Part shown: positions 11,513 to 23,752 of the stretch, one piece after another | How the letters are laid out: each line of letters opens with the position of its first letter | Position numbering within the stretch: the stretch's first letter is position 1 | Origin: Labia minor | Lineage: Eukaryota; Arthropoda; Insecta; Dermaptera; Spongiphoridae | Length of the DNA: 64,000 nucleotides | Direction of reading: 5' to 3' | NCBI GenBank assembly: GCA_963082975.1 | Contig: OY720344.1 | Coordinates: 80,588,053-80,652,052 of the forward strand | Translations under genes and position numbers: made by a program | The notes under the pieces: generated by a model | Told to the model about the DNA's origin: nothing | Databases searched by the model: none | The model's input: only the letters and a program-made list of their open reading frames with translations

Positions 11513-12204
11513 ATTTAATATATAAATGGTAATTGATAAATTCTCAAATAAATGTAGAATGTAAAATAAAAGTTCAAGTAAATAAAAATAAGTGTAAACT
11601 GACTAAATGGGTATAGATACGAAGAAAAATAAAAATAAACATGACAACTGTAAAATAAAATAATTTTTTATCTAACATTTTTTAGAAAATTTTTATGGAT
11701 GTTTATTTTTCTATAAGAAAAAATTCATTGAAAAATCTATTTAAGTAGATTATTCTCAGGTGCACATTTTCACCTATAAAAATGACATGATTCCTTTATA
11801 GTTAGTTTTGAATTATTTCGGAACTTGATGCTTGGGTATTAAAATGCAGCCCGGAAGAAAGATAGCATGTCTCATTTTGATTTTATGAACATTGATGTTT
11901 TTTCCCCAGGATTAAGTGTAATTAATAATAAATCAAGCAAATAAATCGATTAGTGAGATTAAATCAGGCGTTAGATATTTTAATTTATTTTTTTTAAATA
12001 ACAAAACAGTTAAGTAAATATACAATAACTAAATATAAATCTTATTTTCCTTAAAGAAAAAATGTAACACTTACAAGTAACAGGTAAAAAAATATTTAAA
12101 GAAACTGTTAATTTAGACACGTTTAGAACGTTACCGAGATAAGAATGATTGTAAAATTTTGAATACCTAATTAAACAACAGTTTAGTATAATCAGAAAAA
12201 TGTC
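11513..12204. other. AT-rich stretch, nothing recognised
   Basis: No gene or repeat boundary recognised. Confidence 0.4.
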
Positions 12205-12310
12205 CAAATTTTTTTTAGGAACAAATCAGGTTTCACAACCATACTCTGCACAATAGGTAACCTACTATTGTCTTGCCTACCAGTGTCACGTTATTTTCGC
12301 CTAAAGCAAT
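12205..12310 (+). repeat. Dispersed repeat Z, single degraded unit
   Basis: The phrases TAGGAACAAA, then CTTGCCTACCAGTG(...)TCACG, recur in the two units at 30421-30825, where the motif is an intact GTGACGTCAC. Here the CRE-like core is damaged. Confidence 0.5.
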
Positions 12311-12405
12311 TTATCATTTTATATAAATTAATTTTATATTATTTTATTAAATTTTATTATATTTGATCAAAAATTAAATAATTTTACCTTCATAACAGAC
12401 TATAT

Positions 12406-12872
12406 CAGAGGTTCTTAAACTTATGTACTCCGCGGACCCCCACTTGGAGAAATTTTTTTTGACGGACCCCATCCCAACTTTAGGTACTTTACGTCATTTT
12501 ATTAGTTATAATTTCTGGCTTACGATCTCATAAGAACAAGGATATATGTTGAATATTTCTAACAGGGATTGGTGAATAACGATTTTTTTGCATATTGTAG
12601 AACACATTTTATTAGAAATTATAATATTGAAGAAAGAAAATTCAGCTAAATATGAAGATGGAAACGGTAGCAATAGTTTTCTTGCACATTTCGTTGAATT
12701 TGGGTATTTGATCTCTGTTTCCTCACAAAGCCATGCCATACCTCCTTTTATATTAAATAAAGTTTTAACTGACTCATTATTTTCTCGAGCACCTGTACGA
12801 TGGCTTTGCGGACCCCCAGTAAAGTCTTCGCGGACCCCCAGGGGTCCGCGGACCACAGTTTAAGAACCTCTG
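12406..12872. mobile_element. Non-autonomous hAT element with 8-bp target duplication
   Basis: The ends are a perfect 16-bp terminal inverted repeat, CAGAGGTTCTTAAACT, with GC-rich GGACCCC subterminal sequence. The 8-bp direct repeat GACTATAT flanks it at 12398-12405 and 12873-12880. CAG-type ends plus an 8-bp duplication are the hallmark of hAT transposons. The 467-bp interior has overlapping open stretches on both strands but no hAT transposase motif, so it depends on transposase from elsewhere. Confidence 0.92.
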
Positions 12873-12880
12873 GACTATAT

Positions 12881-13633
12881 TATTTAGTAATGTATAATCA
12901 CCCTATTATTTTTTACTTTTGATGCTTTAGTTTAAATAATAATTAAATTATAATTAAATTATTATTAATATTATCAAAGGAAATATATAATTGATTATTT
13001 AATCAAATATAATTATTATATCAAATATAAATAAATAATAAATAAATATTAATCAAATAAATAGCTGAATTTTCTTAGTCCTAAAATACCAAACCTGAGA
13101 GAGAGAAATCAAGAATTTAAAAAATTTAGAAAATTTTATAAATTAAAATATTACAATAATTGAAATAAATAAATAAAGTAAAAAATTTTAGTAATGGGCT
13201 TTGATCTGATTAAATTTTTAAAAACATTAATTGAATAAAAAATTTAATCTCATTTGAAAACTTTTTCTGTTCTGTTCTATTTTCTCTTTATTGTGTAATC
13301 CATTTTAATTAAATCTATATTTTAGTCATAATTTAATACATAATTAAATTGTGATTAAGTTTCATTAAATAAAAAAGTTTAGATAATTGTTTTATAATAG
13401 CTAGTCAATTACACGAACTATGAAATTGTATAGTTACTAATAACTGCAAAAAGAAATTTGAGAGCCTAGAGATACCTTTAATTTCTCAACATAGAAGAGA
13501 ATATCTTTAAAAAATATTTTTATTTGAAGCATCGTGATAAAGAAGAAAATCTGAATAGATTAATAATTTATCTATAATTTAAAAGGCCAAGAGCAATTTT
13601 GGTGTCATGAACTCTTTTATAACGGTGTAATGG
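12881..13633. other. AT-rich stretch, nothing recognised
   Basis: A/T-rich with many AATTA/TAAAT words. No element or gene is supported. Confidence 0.45.
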
Positions 13634-13641
13634 ATTTAAAC

Positions 13642-13998
13642 TAGTGATTCTCAACCTGGGAGATCCACGTCTTAAAGGGGGCGAGTATTTGACTATACGC
13701 TTTTGGGGGCGAAATCATTTTCCACTCTAAAAAAAGGTAAAATGATTTTAAGATCAGGCTTTTAAACATTTCCGCTTTTTTTCAATTGTTTTCAATATGG
13801 TTCTAAAAAAAAGGTCAGATGATTTTGCGATCAGGTTCTGAAACTCGATTTTTCAATATGGCTCTAAGTCTCACCAAGTGTACCTACCTTATATTAGGGA
13901 TTATCATGCAATTTTTATCTGTTAAAATTTTTAGGGGGCGAATTATGAAGCCGGCCTTATGAAGTGGGCGTTTTGTCCAAAAATGTTGAGAAATGCTA
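13642..13998. mobile_element. Non-autonomous hAT element (357 bp) with 8-bp target duplication
   Basis: The left end TAGTGATTCTCAACCTGGG and the right end GTTGAGAAATGCTA form imperfect inverted repeats of hAT type. ATTTAAAC flanks it at 13634-13641 and 13999-14006. The interior has a repeated AAAAAAGGTAAAATGATTTT-like segment and no coding region. Confidence 0.88.
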
Positions 13999-14234
13999 AT
14001 TTAAACCATTCAAACGCCATTCGATCTCTCTTAATTACCCTACGGTGTTATTAGAAATAAGCGGGAGTGTCCTCCCCTAGACTTTCCCGCATATAAATAG
14101 GTATAAAGAGTTGTGAATGAATATTTAGAATGTGTAAACTTGGTATTGATAAAGAGCCAGTTCGTATTAGTTTATTGGTGTCAAATTTGATATTTGGTAA
14201 CATTTATATATATATATATATAGAATAAGTGCTA

Positions 14235-14799
14235 CTTCCGGTTAACTGATATTTTAAATGTAAAAAAAACAGATATGGATATAATATAAATATTTTTAAT
14301 TTTATTTTATTTATAATATATAAGGGCTGGCTGTGACGTCATGAAGTGCTGTGTGACGTCATATAATTTTAAATTAAGAAAAAACTAATGAAGATGATTT
14401 TTCTTGAGGATAAAACCAATACAAAGTGCATAACACGTGGAGATATGTCCTCACGTGAAATTTGATATGAAAATAACCCTTCACTTCCTCTCTTCGATCG
14501 ACAATACTAGCACTTCCGGTTTCCGGATTTGCACCAAAAGTTGATCAATTCATCCAACTGATGTATTAAGTAAATATACCAAATTTCATCAAAATCCGTT
14601 GAGCCGTTCAGGCTGTACACATCTATACGGAAGCACGGACAGACGGACGGACGGACGGACAGACATCATGCTAAAAATACTTTTTTCTGTTAAGAAAATG
14701 CATGATTCGTGGAGATATGTACCTAAAAATATCCATAGGTGAAATTTGGTGTGAAAACAATACCTCCCTTACTATCGTCGGTCGGCAAAAAAGAAACGC
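14235..14799 (+). repeat. Modular repeat family S, copy 1
   Basis: It shares with 32055-32362 and 33411-34588 an AT-rich head, a pair of TGACGTCA sites and the block AAACTAATGAAGATGATTTT. It then has a module of about 270 bp (CGTGGAGATATG ... CACTTCCGGTTTCCGGATTT ... TTCATCAAAATCCGTTGAGC ... GACGGACGGAC). A second module start is seen at about 14698. The GACG microsatellite is at about 14636-14664. No coding capacity is visible; it is probably a non-autonomous element or part of one. Confidence 0.65.
14334..14361. promoter_or_regulatory. Pair of CRE-type TGACGTCA palindromes, 20 bp apart
   Basis: TGACGTCA occurs at 14334-14341 and again at 14354-14361. It is the consensus site for CREB/ATF bZIP factors. 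The same pair with the same 20-bp offset is in other S copies. Function is inferred only. Confidence 0.5.
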
Positions 14800-15262
14800 T
14801 ACTTGTATAGGTAAAATGTCACTTCCGGTATTCAGATCATGATGAAATTTGGTATCTCAATTTTTTTCATATTTTTAAATCTATATACAAAATATGAAGC
14901 AAATATCTTGAAGCAAACTGGTACTTTACTTGAAAGGTAAACGCAACCAGTGTAGGTAAAGTACCACTTCCGGTTAACCGATTTTGACGAAATTTTGATA
15001 GAAATCTACAAACTGTGAATAATATCGGTGTACCAAATTTCGAAGTTCTAGCTTGATTAGTTTTTGAGTAAATTTGCTTACAGACATTACATACATACAT
15101 ATATACATACATACATACACACACACAGACAAAATTCGAAAAATGGTATTTTCCGACTCAGGGAGGTCTAAAACGTCAAGATCTATCGAAATCTCGAAGT
15201 CGAAATTTTTGACGATTCCAATACTTCCCTTATACGAAGTATGCGGGAAAGTAAAAATATAG
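14800..15262. repeat. Dispersed repeat family T (distant relative of R)
   Basis: It contains CACTTCCGGTTAACCGATTT, ACCAAATTTCGAAGTTCTAG, an ATAC/ACAC microsatellite (about 15086-15128), then GACTCAGGGAGGTCTAAAACG and the end ACTTCCCTTATACGAAGTAT. The order of parts parallels family R (microsatellite, GACTCAGGGACCTTCAAAAC, ATCTCGAC, GATCGCAATACT), so T and R look like diverged members of one group. Confidence 0.55.
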
Positions 15263-16309
15263 AAATTAATCAATCAATTTTTTGAAATGTTCACGTGGGT
15301 TTTCTGTTTAAATTTCTATCACAACTAATATATATTGTATTGTCCGATATAGCTAGTATTGAGTCTGTATGGAATATCCATAATTTATTTTTTTATTGTT
15401 TAATATAAAAACACTTGTAATTTTTTTATGTTTTATGAATATAATTCTGGCTTACAATGATACCACTTTAACAATAACTTACTTAAATAATAATAAAAGA
15501 AATAGTATATAAATAAACAGAATATTACATCTAAATAGAATCATATGTCCAAAAGTCCTGTTGTCAGCGGTTACAACTAATGAATACTAATGAATAAATA
15601 AATAAGAATCTGCCCAATATCATCTTTAATATCATGCAAATTGGGGAATTTGCTGAAGAGAAAGTATCTATTATTGTACTATACTTTAAAATTAATTAAT
15701 CGAAAACTTTCTTCATTTACAATCTATAATTTATTCATTTCTTTGCTATTAACAGTTATGAAAAACCTACATTACAATAGAAAATAGCATAAATAAATCA
15801 AATGATTTCTATTCTTATAATGGCTTTAACGTGAATGAAATTTTAATTTATATTATGAGAGAATATTCTAATTATCTAGAGCTGATTGAATCAGCAACTC
15901 TGCTATTTCTAATTAAAGGCATATTGTATCTCGGCTATTCAATCGATGGGATAAATGGGGAAACTGAGTTATACACGTGTATGACCATTGTCAAAGCGAA
16001 TAATTTAAATTATTGTGCAAATACACGGATTTAAAGAATTTTTCCATATAATCATTCGGAACAAAAGTTATAGAATAAATTAAAATTGAAATATATGTAT
16101 TATATCTACATTCTATATTTATTAGAGATGATATATTTTTTTATTATTTTTAAATAGTAGGTAGGTATATCATTGTTCTTTTATGTGAAATAATTTTTAT
16201 TGATTTCATTATATATAATTATTAAAATAAAATCATCTAATTCACAAATATTTCATTTGTATTCATAATACTATTGTAAATTTTATTTATACCTACATAT
16301 CTTATATTA
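15263..16309. other. AT-rich stretch, nothing recognised
   Basis: An open stretch at 15831-16034 lacks any known motif. No repeat end is recognised. Confidence 0.4.
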
Positions 16310-16323
16310 TTATACTAGCAAAA

Positions 16324-16370
<47 letters not shown>

Positions 16371-16640
16371 TTGTATATTTTCGAGATATTAAACCGCTCG
16401 ATGGATTTTTTTGAAATTCACACCATAGATAATATTTATAAAGATATGTTATATGTTTGCCTCTTGCCGTTCTTTTTTACCACGTTTTTCTTAGCTTGCT
16501 TTCTTGTTTGTTTGTTTGTTTATTTATCTGTTCGGGTCAAATCTTGCAATCGAAATTTCGACCACTTCCAGTCATCCAATCGCTCTGAAACTTTTCAGAG
16601 TAATGTATTCTGGATGACAATACAATAAAATAACACATTC
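16310..16640 (+). repeat. Dispersed repeat U, copy 1, with a TA microsatellite
   Basis: It begins TACTAGCAAAAATTGTATAT, runs through an AT dinucleotide tract (about 16328-16370), then GAGATATTAAACC and TTTTTTTGAAATTCACACCA. The same sequence occurs at 57888-59375 and 59380-59604. It then includes CCTCTTGCCGTTCTTTTTT, which recurs near 53060 next to repeat Y, so U and Y may be parts of one family. Confidence 0.6.
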
Positions 16641-16799
16641 GTAGCTTGCAAGTGTTTAATTAGAGCATAATTAATGAATATAATTTTGTATGAGTTATAT
16701 TCAAACTCCACGTGTTTACATTACACTAGAGTTAAAAATAAGTTTATGATTCGACATAATTTACAATATGTCAATAAACATTCTTAAAATTAAGTGCCT

Positions 16800-17215
16800 T
16801 AGCAGGTAGACACCTGGAAAGGGTCGTTCAATTGAAAACAGTGTGGTTTATTGTTTGCAGTTGCTGTCAAATACTGACCCTTTTGAAGAGAAACTTTCAA
16901 CACGTGTCCGGAAAAACCCTTCTTCATTTCATCCCTCTCCCCCCCTTTCTCCTTACCTTTTGTTCAGGTGATATAAAAGGAAAAACCGAGCACGACTAGC
17001 ACCCAGATGTAATGAAACCAGATGTAATGAGACGAGAGATATAATTAGTACAGACTGGAGTGTGTTCCAGTGCATTTGCCTATTCGGCCTTTCTATGATT
17101 AAATAATTTGTATCTTCAAACTCATAATAAATTTCTTACTCTTTCTTAAATAAAATTGCCTTTTATTCTTTTCCATTTAATTACCCATTAAACTCCTGGG
17201 TAAGGTAAACACATA
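16800..17215 (+). promoter_or_regulatory. Promoter-like block, possible solo LTR
   Basis: A GC-richer block carries a TATA-type box (GATATAAAAGG, about 16970-16980). A short tandem repeat of CAGATGTAATGA follows (about 17006-17031), then AATAAA signals near 17126 and 17151. Promoter followed by polyadenylation signal in 400 bp fits a solo LTR, but clear TG...CA ends and a target duplication were not found. A host promoter with 5' UTR is the alternative. Confidence 0.3.
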
Positions 17216-17571
17216 ATTTATGGGAAAATCAAAACAAAAAGTGTAAATATTTAAATTTGAAAAAAACCGTTAAAAACCCGTTAAAAGAATAATATAATAT
17301 GTATAATATTCCAAATGTAAATAAATTTGAAAGAAGGTATATTAATGTTTTGTACTGTAATTTAGAAAACAAAATTTAAATTTATGATGAGTTTTAGGCA
17401 ATAAAGAATTAAAATATGACAAATTTAAAAATTTCTCTTTATAATTCAATTTAAATTTATTACTTTCAGGATAATAGTATTTCATGACTATTAAAGTCAA
17501 TCAAAAAACTTAAAAGTAGTATAGGTCAAGTGAAATCGATTGCAATATATGAAGACTAAAAAGTAGAAAAT

Positions 17572-18422
17572 AATACTTTATATAAAAAAAAAACTTTTTT
17601 AAAAAACCACGTTTTTAACGCACTAAAAAGAAGAAAATAATTTTTCTGAAACCCCATAGGTACTGACATTACAAACAAGAGATATGATTTGAAGAAAATT
17701 TTCTATAATGTAAAACGTGGGGCGCAACTATGGCTAAAATATTCTGTATCGTATAAAAATTTATAAATAAATGTTATTAGGTACAAATTAATAGGATAAA
17801 TGAATTCATATTTTAATTAACTTCAAAAAGTAAAGCTTATAACTTATCGAAATTTTTAAAAGAGGTAAATTTAATTTATGAAAAGATTACCTTTAGATTA
17901 CTAATAATATTCACTTTTAAAAAATTCTGATAAAAAATGACATCCTAACAATATTCTGGTAAATAATATAAGAAATTTAACTTGAAGAAATCTAAAACTA
18001 AATTTTGCTACTGCAAAACTTCTAGCAAATATTTAATATTTATGTTAATAAAATTTCTAAAGTGTAAATTGAAGATGTTTATTTAATATTAAGGAATTAA
18101 TTTTCCAAAAAAAATTTACATTAATAAAAGTATTCTGTTGGATTACTAATAATATTCCCTTTTACAAAAAGTCTGGTAAAAAATATAAAACTTAAAATAT
18201 AAATCCATGGATATTGAAATAAATTAATCAAAGAAATTATATTGCATTTAAAAAATTTATTATTATTTGCGCCCCACGTTTTACGTTATAGAAAATTTTC
18301 TTCAAATCATATCTCTTGTTTGTAATGTCAGTACCTATGGGGTTTCAGAAAAATTATTTTCTTCTTTTTAGTGCGTTAAAAACGTGGTTTTTTAAAAAAG
18401 TTTTTTTTTTATATAAAGTATT
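17572..18422. mobile_element. Foldback element with two 156-bp arms
   Basis: Left arm 17572-17727 and right arm 18267-18422 are reverse complements over 156 bp. By eye they differ at one position (ATAATGTAAAACG against ATAACGTAAAACG). Outer ends read AATACTTTATATAAA, inner ends GTGGGGCGCAA. The 539-bp spacer is AT-rich and non-coding, with internal similarity between about 17900-17965 and 18145-18205. Near-perfect arms mean a recent origin or ongoing correction between arms. No target duplication was certain. Confidence 0.8.
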
Positions 18423-19232
18423 TTAATTGATATTGTATTAATATTTTTTTACAATTAAAATATTTTAAAATTTTTTATTTAATTAAAAATATTTATTTTA
18501 ATAATATTTTAGAATCAAATTATGAAATATATTTATTAATCTCTTACCAAAAAAATCTAAAATTTATCTTATTTATCTTATAAACATTGTTGTAAGTATC
18601 TTTCTGTGTTTCTGAAAATTGTTAACATATTATTATTTATGATATTTTAAAAACAATTTCATTCTTTAACTGAAACTGGCGAAGTGCGAGAAGAACGTTT
18701 AGAAGTTCTACGAGAAGATCAAAGCAGCATTAAGACATTTAAGGGATGTATAATTCCATTGTTTGTAAGATATATTTTTGATTTGTGTTCCTTTAAAAAT
18801 TTGAAATTTTTTCATATATTATTTCCTTTATTTATTTTTTATAAATTATTAATTAATATTTATTAATTAGTTATTAGATAGGTTTATTATTTTATTAATT
18901 TTTAATCTGTTTTGTAGTTTAATTTTTTTTTAATTTTTTGTTAATTCTTATAAATTTTTTTTAGTTAATTTTATATATCTATATTTTTTTTATCTATTTT
19001 GGTGTTTATTTTTTAATTAATTTTTAGATAGTTTTACAATTTTTAATAATTTTTTACTAAAATATTATTAATTCATTAGTTATTAGTCAGTTTTATAATA
19101 ATATTATTTTTTAATTATTAGTTAATATTTATTTTATTAATTAGTTATTATACATTTTAATTAATTTTTTCTCTAAAATATTTTTTAAAAGGTCGAGCGA
19201 TAGCTCGGAGTTCCAGGTACTTTATAATCAGA
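18423..19232 (+). repeat. Dispersed AT-rich repeat Y, copy 1
   Basis: It starts TTAATTGATATTGTATTAAT and ends with a small hairpin, CGAGCGATAGCTCG, followed by GAGTTCCAGGTACT. Both ends recur in order at 53077-53692. A hairpin shortly before the end recalls Helitron-type 3' ends, but the terminal CTRR rule is not clearly met. Confidence 0.5.
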
Positions 19233-19411
19233 CTCTATGCAGTTTGTAGGGCTATTTTTTCTTGCCTTTCGGACTTGGGCCCTGGTTTAAGTCCCCACAA
19301 GCGAATTTTTCTTCCGATTGAATTTTTGAGAACGAGGGCCACTTAACTTATGATATCAAAATGAAAAATAAGAAGTAATGGCCTCAAATAATGGATATTC
19401 ATTAGTTATAG

Positions 19412-19686
19412 CAGTGATTCCTAAAGTGTGCGCCGCAGCTCCCCAGGGAGCCGCGTTGACGTCATTAGAGGACCGCCAATCAGATATTTTATATTATCCC
19501 AAGGAAAATAGTAAGTATAAGTTTTTAATTTTTCGCAGTTAAATGGGTATTCGCTATTAAAAAAGGAAATTTTTCCAATTTTTAAAGAAAGTCAAAAATT
19601 TAGAAAATAAATCTAATGTATTGAGGGCGCCGGGAAAAATCTGATTATTTGGGAAGCCGCAAACCGAAAAAGATTGGGAACCTCTG
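19412..19686. mobile_element. Non-autonomous hAT element (275 bp) with 8-bp target duplication
   Basis: Ends are CAGTGATTCCTAAAG on the left and CAGAGGTTCCCAA on the right (read inward). AGTTATAG flanks it at 19404-19411 and 19687-19694. It contains one TGACGTCA at 19457-19464. The interior is non-coding. Confidence 0.88.
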
Positions 19687-19694
19687 AGTTATAG

Positions 19695-22600
19695 GATATC
19701 GTTTTAGGTAATCCTTTGCCGAATTCTTTACATAGGCTTAGAGTAAGAAGAGTTAGTTACATCAGCAATATTACAGAAAGTTTGGAAAGAAATTGATTAG
19801 AGATGTGATGTGTGTGGAGAATAATCAATGTAAACCTCACAATTAAGTTTTAGGTTAAAAACAAATATGTTAAATTGTTTTCCTTGAAATTAACATTACA
19901 TCCTCTTTATATGAACCTAAACAAATTTATATGAATTATAAAAGTTGTAAAGTGCTTTTTGAAACAACCTGTACAGATGAAAATTTATTTTCATACATTA
20001 ATAATATATATAATCATAAATATAAATATATTATATCAGTTATATTAAAAGTACTCGTAAACTCACAAGTATAATACATTTCTATATAACTATGGTAAAC
20101 TATAAAAAATAAAAATCATTAATCACTCGACAACGCTTCCTTCCCTACTTTACTTAGATTTTAATATAAATTTATAAAAAAAAATTTTTTGTAAGTTATT
20201 CATTTTGGAAAAAATATAAATGAACTTGTTTAATTAATTCAATTAAAATTTAAAATTATTTTTATATAATAATATATTAATCTAGAAAATGAGAGATTTA
20301 AATTTTTTGTTTTATAAAGTTTATGACTTTAAAATGTTTATTTATACTAGAATTATATAAAATTCTATAGATGAAAATAAATAATATTATTGATGTAAAA
20401 TATTTACATAAATATGAACAAACAAATAATATACTATAATTTAAGTAAATTATCTTTATAAATAATAAATTATTTATTCGTAAAAGTATTCTTGTGATGT
20501 TTTATATAATCATGTTGAATTATAAACAAAATTACCATTTATTAAGCAGAAATTGAATTGAATTCTTTAAACAAAATGGACCATTCAAAATTGAATGTAG
20601 AATAAATTAAACAAAGGGAGCATTCAAATTCCTTTCAATTTATCAGGTTAGAGAAGTATTAAGAACAGTTTATATTAATAAAGTATATAGCAATTTTATA
20701 AGATTTTTATTTTTGCAATTCGAATGACCATCGATTTATAAAAATGTCTCATTTAAAATGTAAATCATTCTTGAAACTAAAAGATTAGATTACATTATAA
20801 TTGAAACAAAATATATTTAAATAAAATATCCTGTAATATATTTAAAATTATTATTAATAGGCAATAAATTAAAATTGTTTTTAATTTACACGATCTGCCA
20901 ACTTTCACTTTCCACGGTTCTATTGATGTTTTTCTATACAATTTTTTCCTTATGATAATAATGAATAGAATTCATATCTTAAATTTATCTAACAGTAAGA
21001 CGAATATAAAATATAAATATTTTTTTGTGCCCGGGGGGGGGGGGGAGGCTAAAGTCAACAATAGTTTCAGAACAAAATCCAGTTTTTATTTTTATTTATA
21101 ATATTTCTCATTAATCTTTCTATTTTATTATACTCTATTGAAATTATACAAATTATATAATATCAAAAAAAAATTTTTGTATTACAATTTAATTCATATT
21201 ATTTATTTTTTATAAATATTTCTCTGGACTGGTACTTTCTCTTCTATATGCTGCTAATACCGAGTTTGCATTATACCGAGAAAGAATTATTAAAAAAAAA
21301 TTAAATTTACTTTAAAGAGATAAATTTAAAAAATTCTTATTAATATTTGGCAATAAAGATTTAATTGATGCTGTGAATTGAATAAAATTCGTTAAAGTCA
21401 CTTTTAAGAAAACAGCAAAAAAGGTGTAAAATCAATGATGTAAAGTAGCACTTTCGTTAATTTAAATAATAAATAATTTACAATTTAAATGAAATAGTTG
21501 CTCTATAACATCACATAAATATCTACATATATCTCAAATACGAACACATTTTAATTTTATAGATACGCTGTTCATATAGGCACAAATATACATATAAGGA
21601 ATCATTTTTCTAGACAATGCTTTGGAACTGGGACTTTAAAATTTTTATTTCTGTTAAAACCTTTATTAAAAATAAAAAAAGCATAAATTTATAGTCATTT
21701 CTTTATTATATACACTTATTTTTATTTTTTTATTTTTTACAAATTTTGTTGGTTATCATGTATATAATTTTCATTTATATATTGGAACCTTATCAACATA
21801 TTAAACAATTCAATTAGATTTATAAATTGTTATTGAAGTGCTATTTAGATCAAGAGATCTTCAAAAAAGAATAAATGAAGAGAGAAGCAATAAGGGTGGG
21901 AAGAATAAAAAGAAGTGAAGAAGAAATATATTAAAGAAAGAGTATGAATTTCTAGGTATTTGGTAGTCAACTTTTTCAATTTTCTATATTGTGTACGATT
22001 TCACATCTTTCTTCTTTATATAAATAATTCATTTTATTTTTTGTTTTTTATATTTTCTTTAGAATTTTATATTCAAGAATTTTAATAATTTTATAAAGTT
22101 GAATCAAAAATATATGAATATAGCGAATACAAATGAATCATTATTTTTTTCATAAATAAATCAAAAAGTATTTATTAGATCTTTCCCCAATTATATTAGA
22201 ACAAATTGCTGCGACCGCTTTTGGCACTCTTAACTTATTTATTATTTCGTCATTTACTAATATTTAGAAAAAATATTATTAGTCGTTCTTCCTTTCAAGA
22301 GTCACCTCCATCTAAATCTTCCCCATCTCCCTCACCTCCCCTTTTATAGTCTGCTACCATATTCTAGGTCACAGGTAAAGTTTTATTTATTTATTAATTG
22401 AATTTAAATTAAAACTACTCAAAATAAAATTTTGTATCTATTATATAAAATATTCGTAACATAAAATAAACTAAGCAATAAGTAAATGTTTTTAGTGGGA
22501 AGGATGAACCTGATGCTTTAATAATAAATTATTATCAACATTTTGCTTCAATTTTGTAAGGTTTAATCTTAAATCTCCTCGGCTAATGATGTCTGTTGTT

Positions 22601-23400
22601 TTGTGTCATAAACTACCAGTTTATATTTTTTTAAAATATTTTCTTGCCATTTTCCTTTTCAAGATTTAGGCAACGAATAATTTGTCTCATATTCGTATTT
22701 ATAGAGTGACGTATTGAACAAGATCGTGCAAGTTCGCGAAACTTTGAGACAAAAATTGACAAAAAATTTTACTGCGGCTATGCTTGTAACAAGATGATAC
22801 TGGTATATCATTATGTGCTGGTTTTTAGGTCTACCAATCGGCCATCCCACATCTACTTTTTGCTTCCTTACCTTGCTATCAAGTACTTATTTTAATAATT
22901 CAAAATTTCAAGAATTAATATTTTTATGTTTAATGTAGAACATGTGTTGGTGGGTTCCCTGAATCGAGGTAGACAGCCCGAAGTTTTACAATTTGCAAAA
23001 ATGTGCAGACAAAAACCTTTTTTCATATTCATAGATATAATTGGTTCTTTCATGTTCCCTTTAATATTCTCTTTATCAATCAATCATAATCCTGTTAAAT
23101 TGATATTCAAAAGGTAAAACAAAAAAATTGATTAAAATAATTACAATTTTCAAATTAACTCTAAGAGAATTACAATTTTGGAATTTTTTAATGAATAATG
23201 GTTATTTCCTCTGATTCATTCCACTCCTAAATTATTCAATAACTATTCAATGAAGATCATATATTATGTTTATCATTATATAATAATAATAATAATTATT
23301 ATTATAATCAAATAATCAATAAATAATAATAATAATAATAATGTAATTTTAAAAATAAATATATTATAATATATGATAACAATAGAGTGAAAATACAATA
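19695..23400. other. AT-rich desert
   Basis: About 3.7 kb of A/T-rich sequence without a recognisable gene, transposon end or RNA. A 13-base G run is at 21033-21045. A polypyrimidine block lies at about 22290-22350. Less AT-rich sequence at about 22660-23000 has short open stretches of no known family. AAT-type repeats occur at 23280-23340. Confidence 0.4.
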
Positions 23401-23516
23401 AAACATTAAAGTGTATACATTATGTTCCTATGTTCCCCGCTATAATATTTACAGTGCACCGGGAAATAGAATAAATTACCGTAAAATTCGTAAAATTTAT
23501 TATATTTATAACCAAA

Positions 23517-23563
23517 ATGTCGCCCTTCAGATTTGCCGCCTCGGATATTAGCCAACTTAAAAC
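23517..23563 (+). CDS. Candidate first coding exon of a host gene (unrecognised)
   Basis: An ATG in good context (ACCAAAATGTCG) opens 15 codons (MSPFRFAASDISQLK) of ordinary composition in otherwise A/T-rich DNA. The run ends at AAAAC|GTAAGTT, a canonical splice donor at 23564. Without splicing the frame stops at once (ACG TAA), which is what a first exon ending in phase 2 would look like. I do not recognise the protein and found no matching second exon. It may be chance; transcript data would settle it. Confidence 0.3.
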
Positions 23564-23674
23564 GTAAGTTATTTTTATGACTTATGAAACATATGCCTAT
23601 CGATCATGCTTGGCCTATTAGATATATATATAGATTTCATTTATTTATTAATTTAATTTTTAAATATTTGAACT

Positions 23675-23752
23675 TAGTGAGGTTTGAACCAGGCATCATG
23701 TCATATGTATATTACTAAAGTTAGTAGTTAGATAATTGATAACTTAATAAAT
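23675..23752 (-). repeat. tRNA-like SINE fragment, family W, copy 3
   Basis: On the minus strand the box-B-like GGTTCAAACC (23681-23690) follows a TATCTAACTACTAAC stretch and is followed by TCACTAAGTTCAAATA. This order matches the copies near 10.9 and 11.45 kb. Confidence 0.35.

Noticed and set aside
12506-12863. Overlapping open stretches on both strands (about 90-116 codons)
   Set aside because: They fall inside a non-autonomous hAT element and include its terminal repeats as codons; no transposase motif is present.
14630-14670. GACG tandem repeat as a CRISPR-like array
   Set aside because: It is a simple microsatellite inside repeat S, with no spacers and a eukaryotic setting.
15831-16034. 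67-codon open stretch
   Set aside because: No homology signal, no splice or promoter context.
22341-22376. Apparent micro-exon: pyrimidine tract, TTTTATAG, about 25 bases, then GTCACAG|GTAAAG
   Set aside because: Splice-like words are frequent in AT-rich DNA; there is no coding frame or neighbouring exon to support it.
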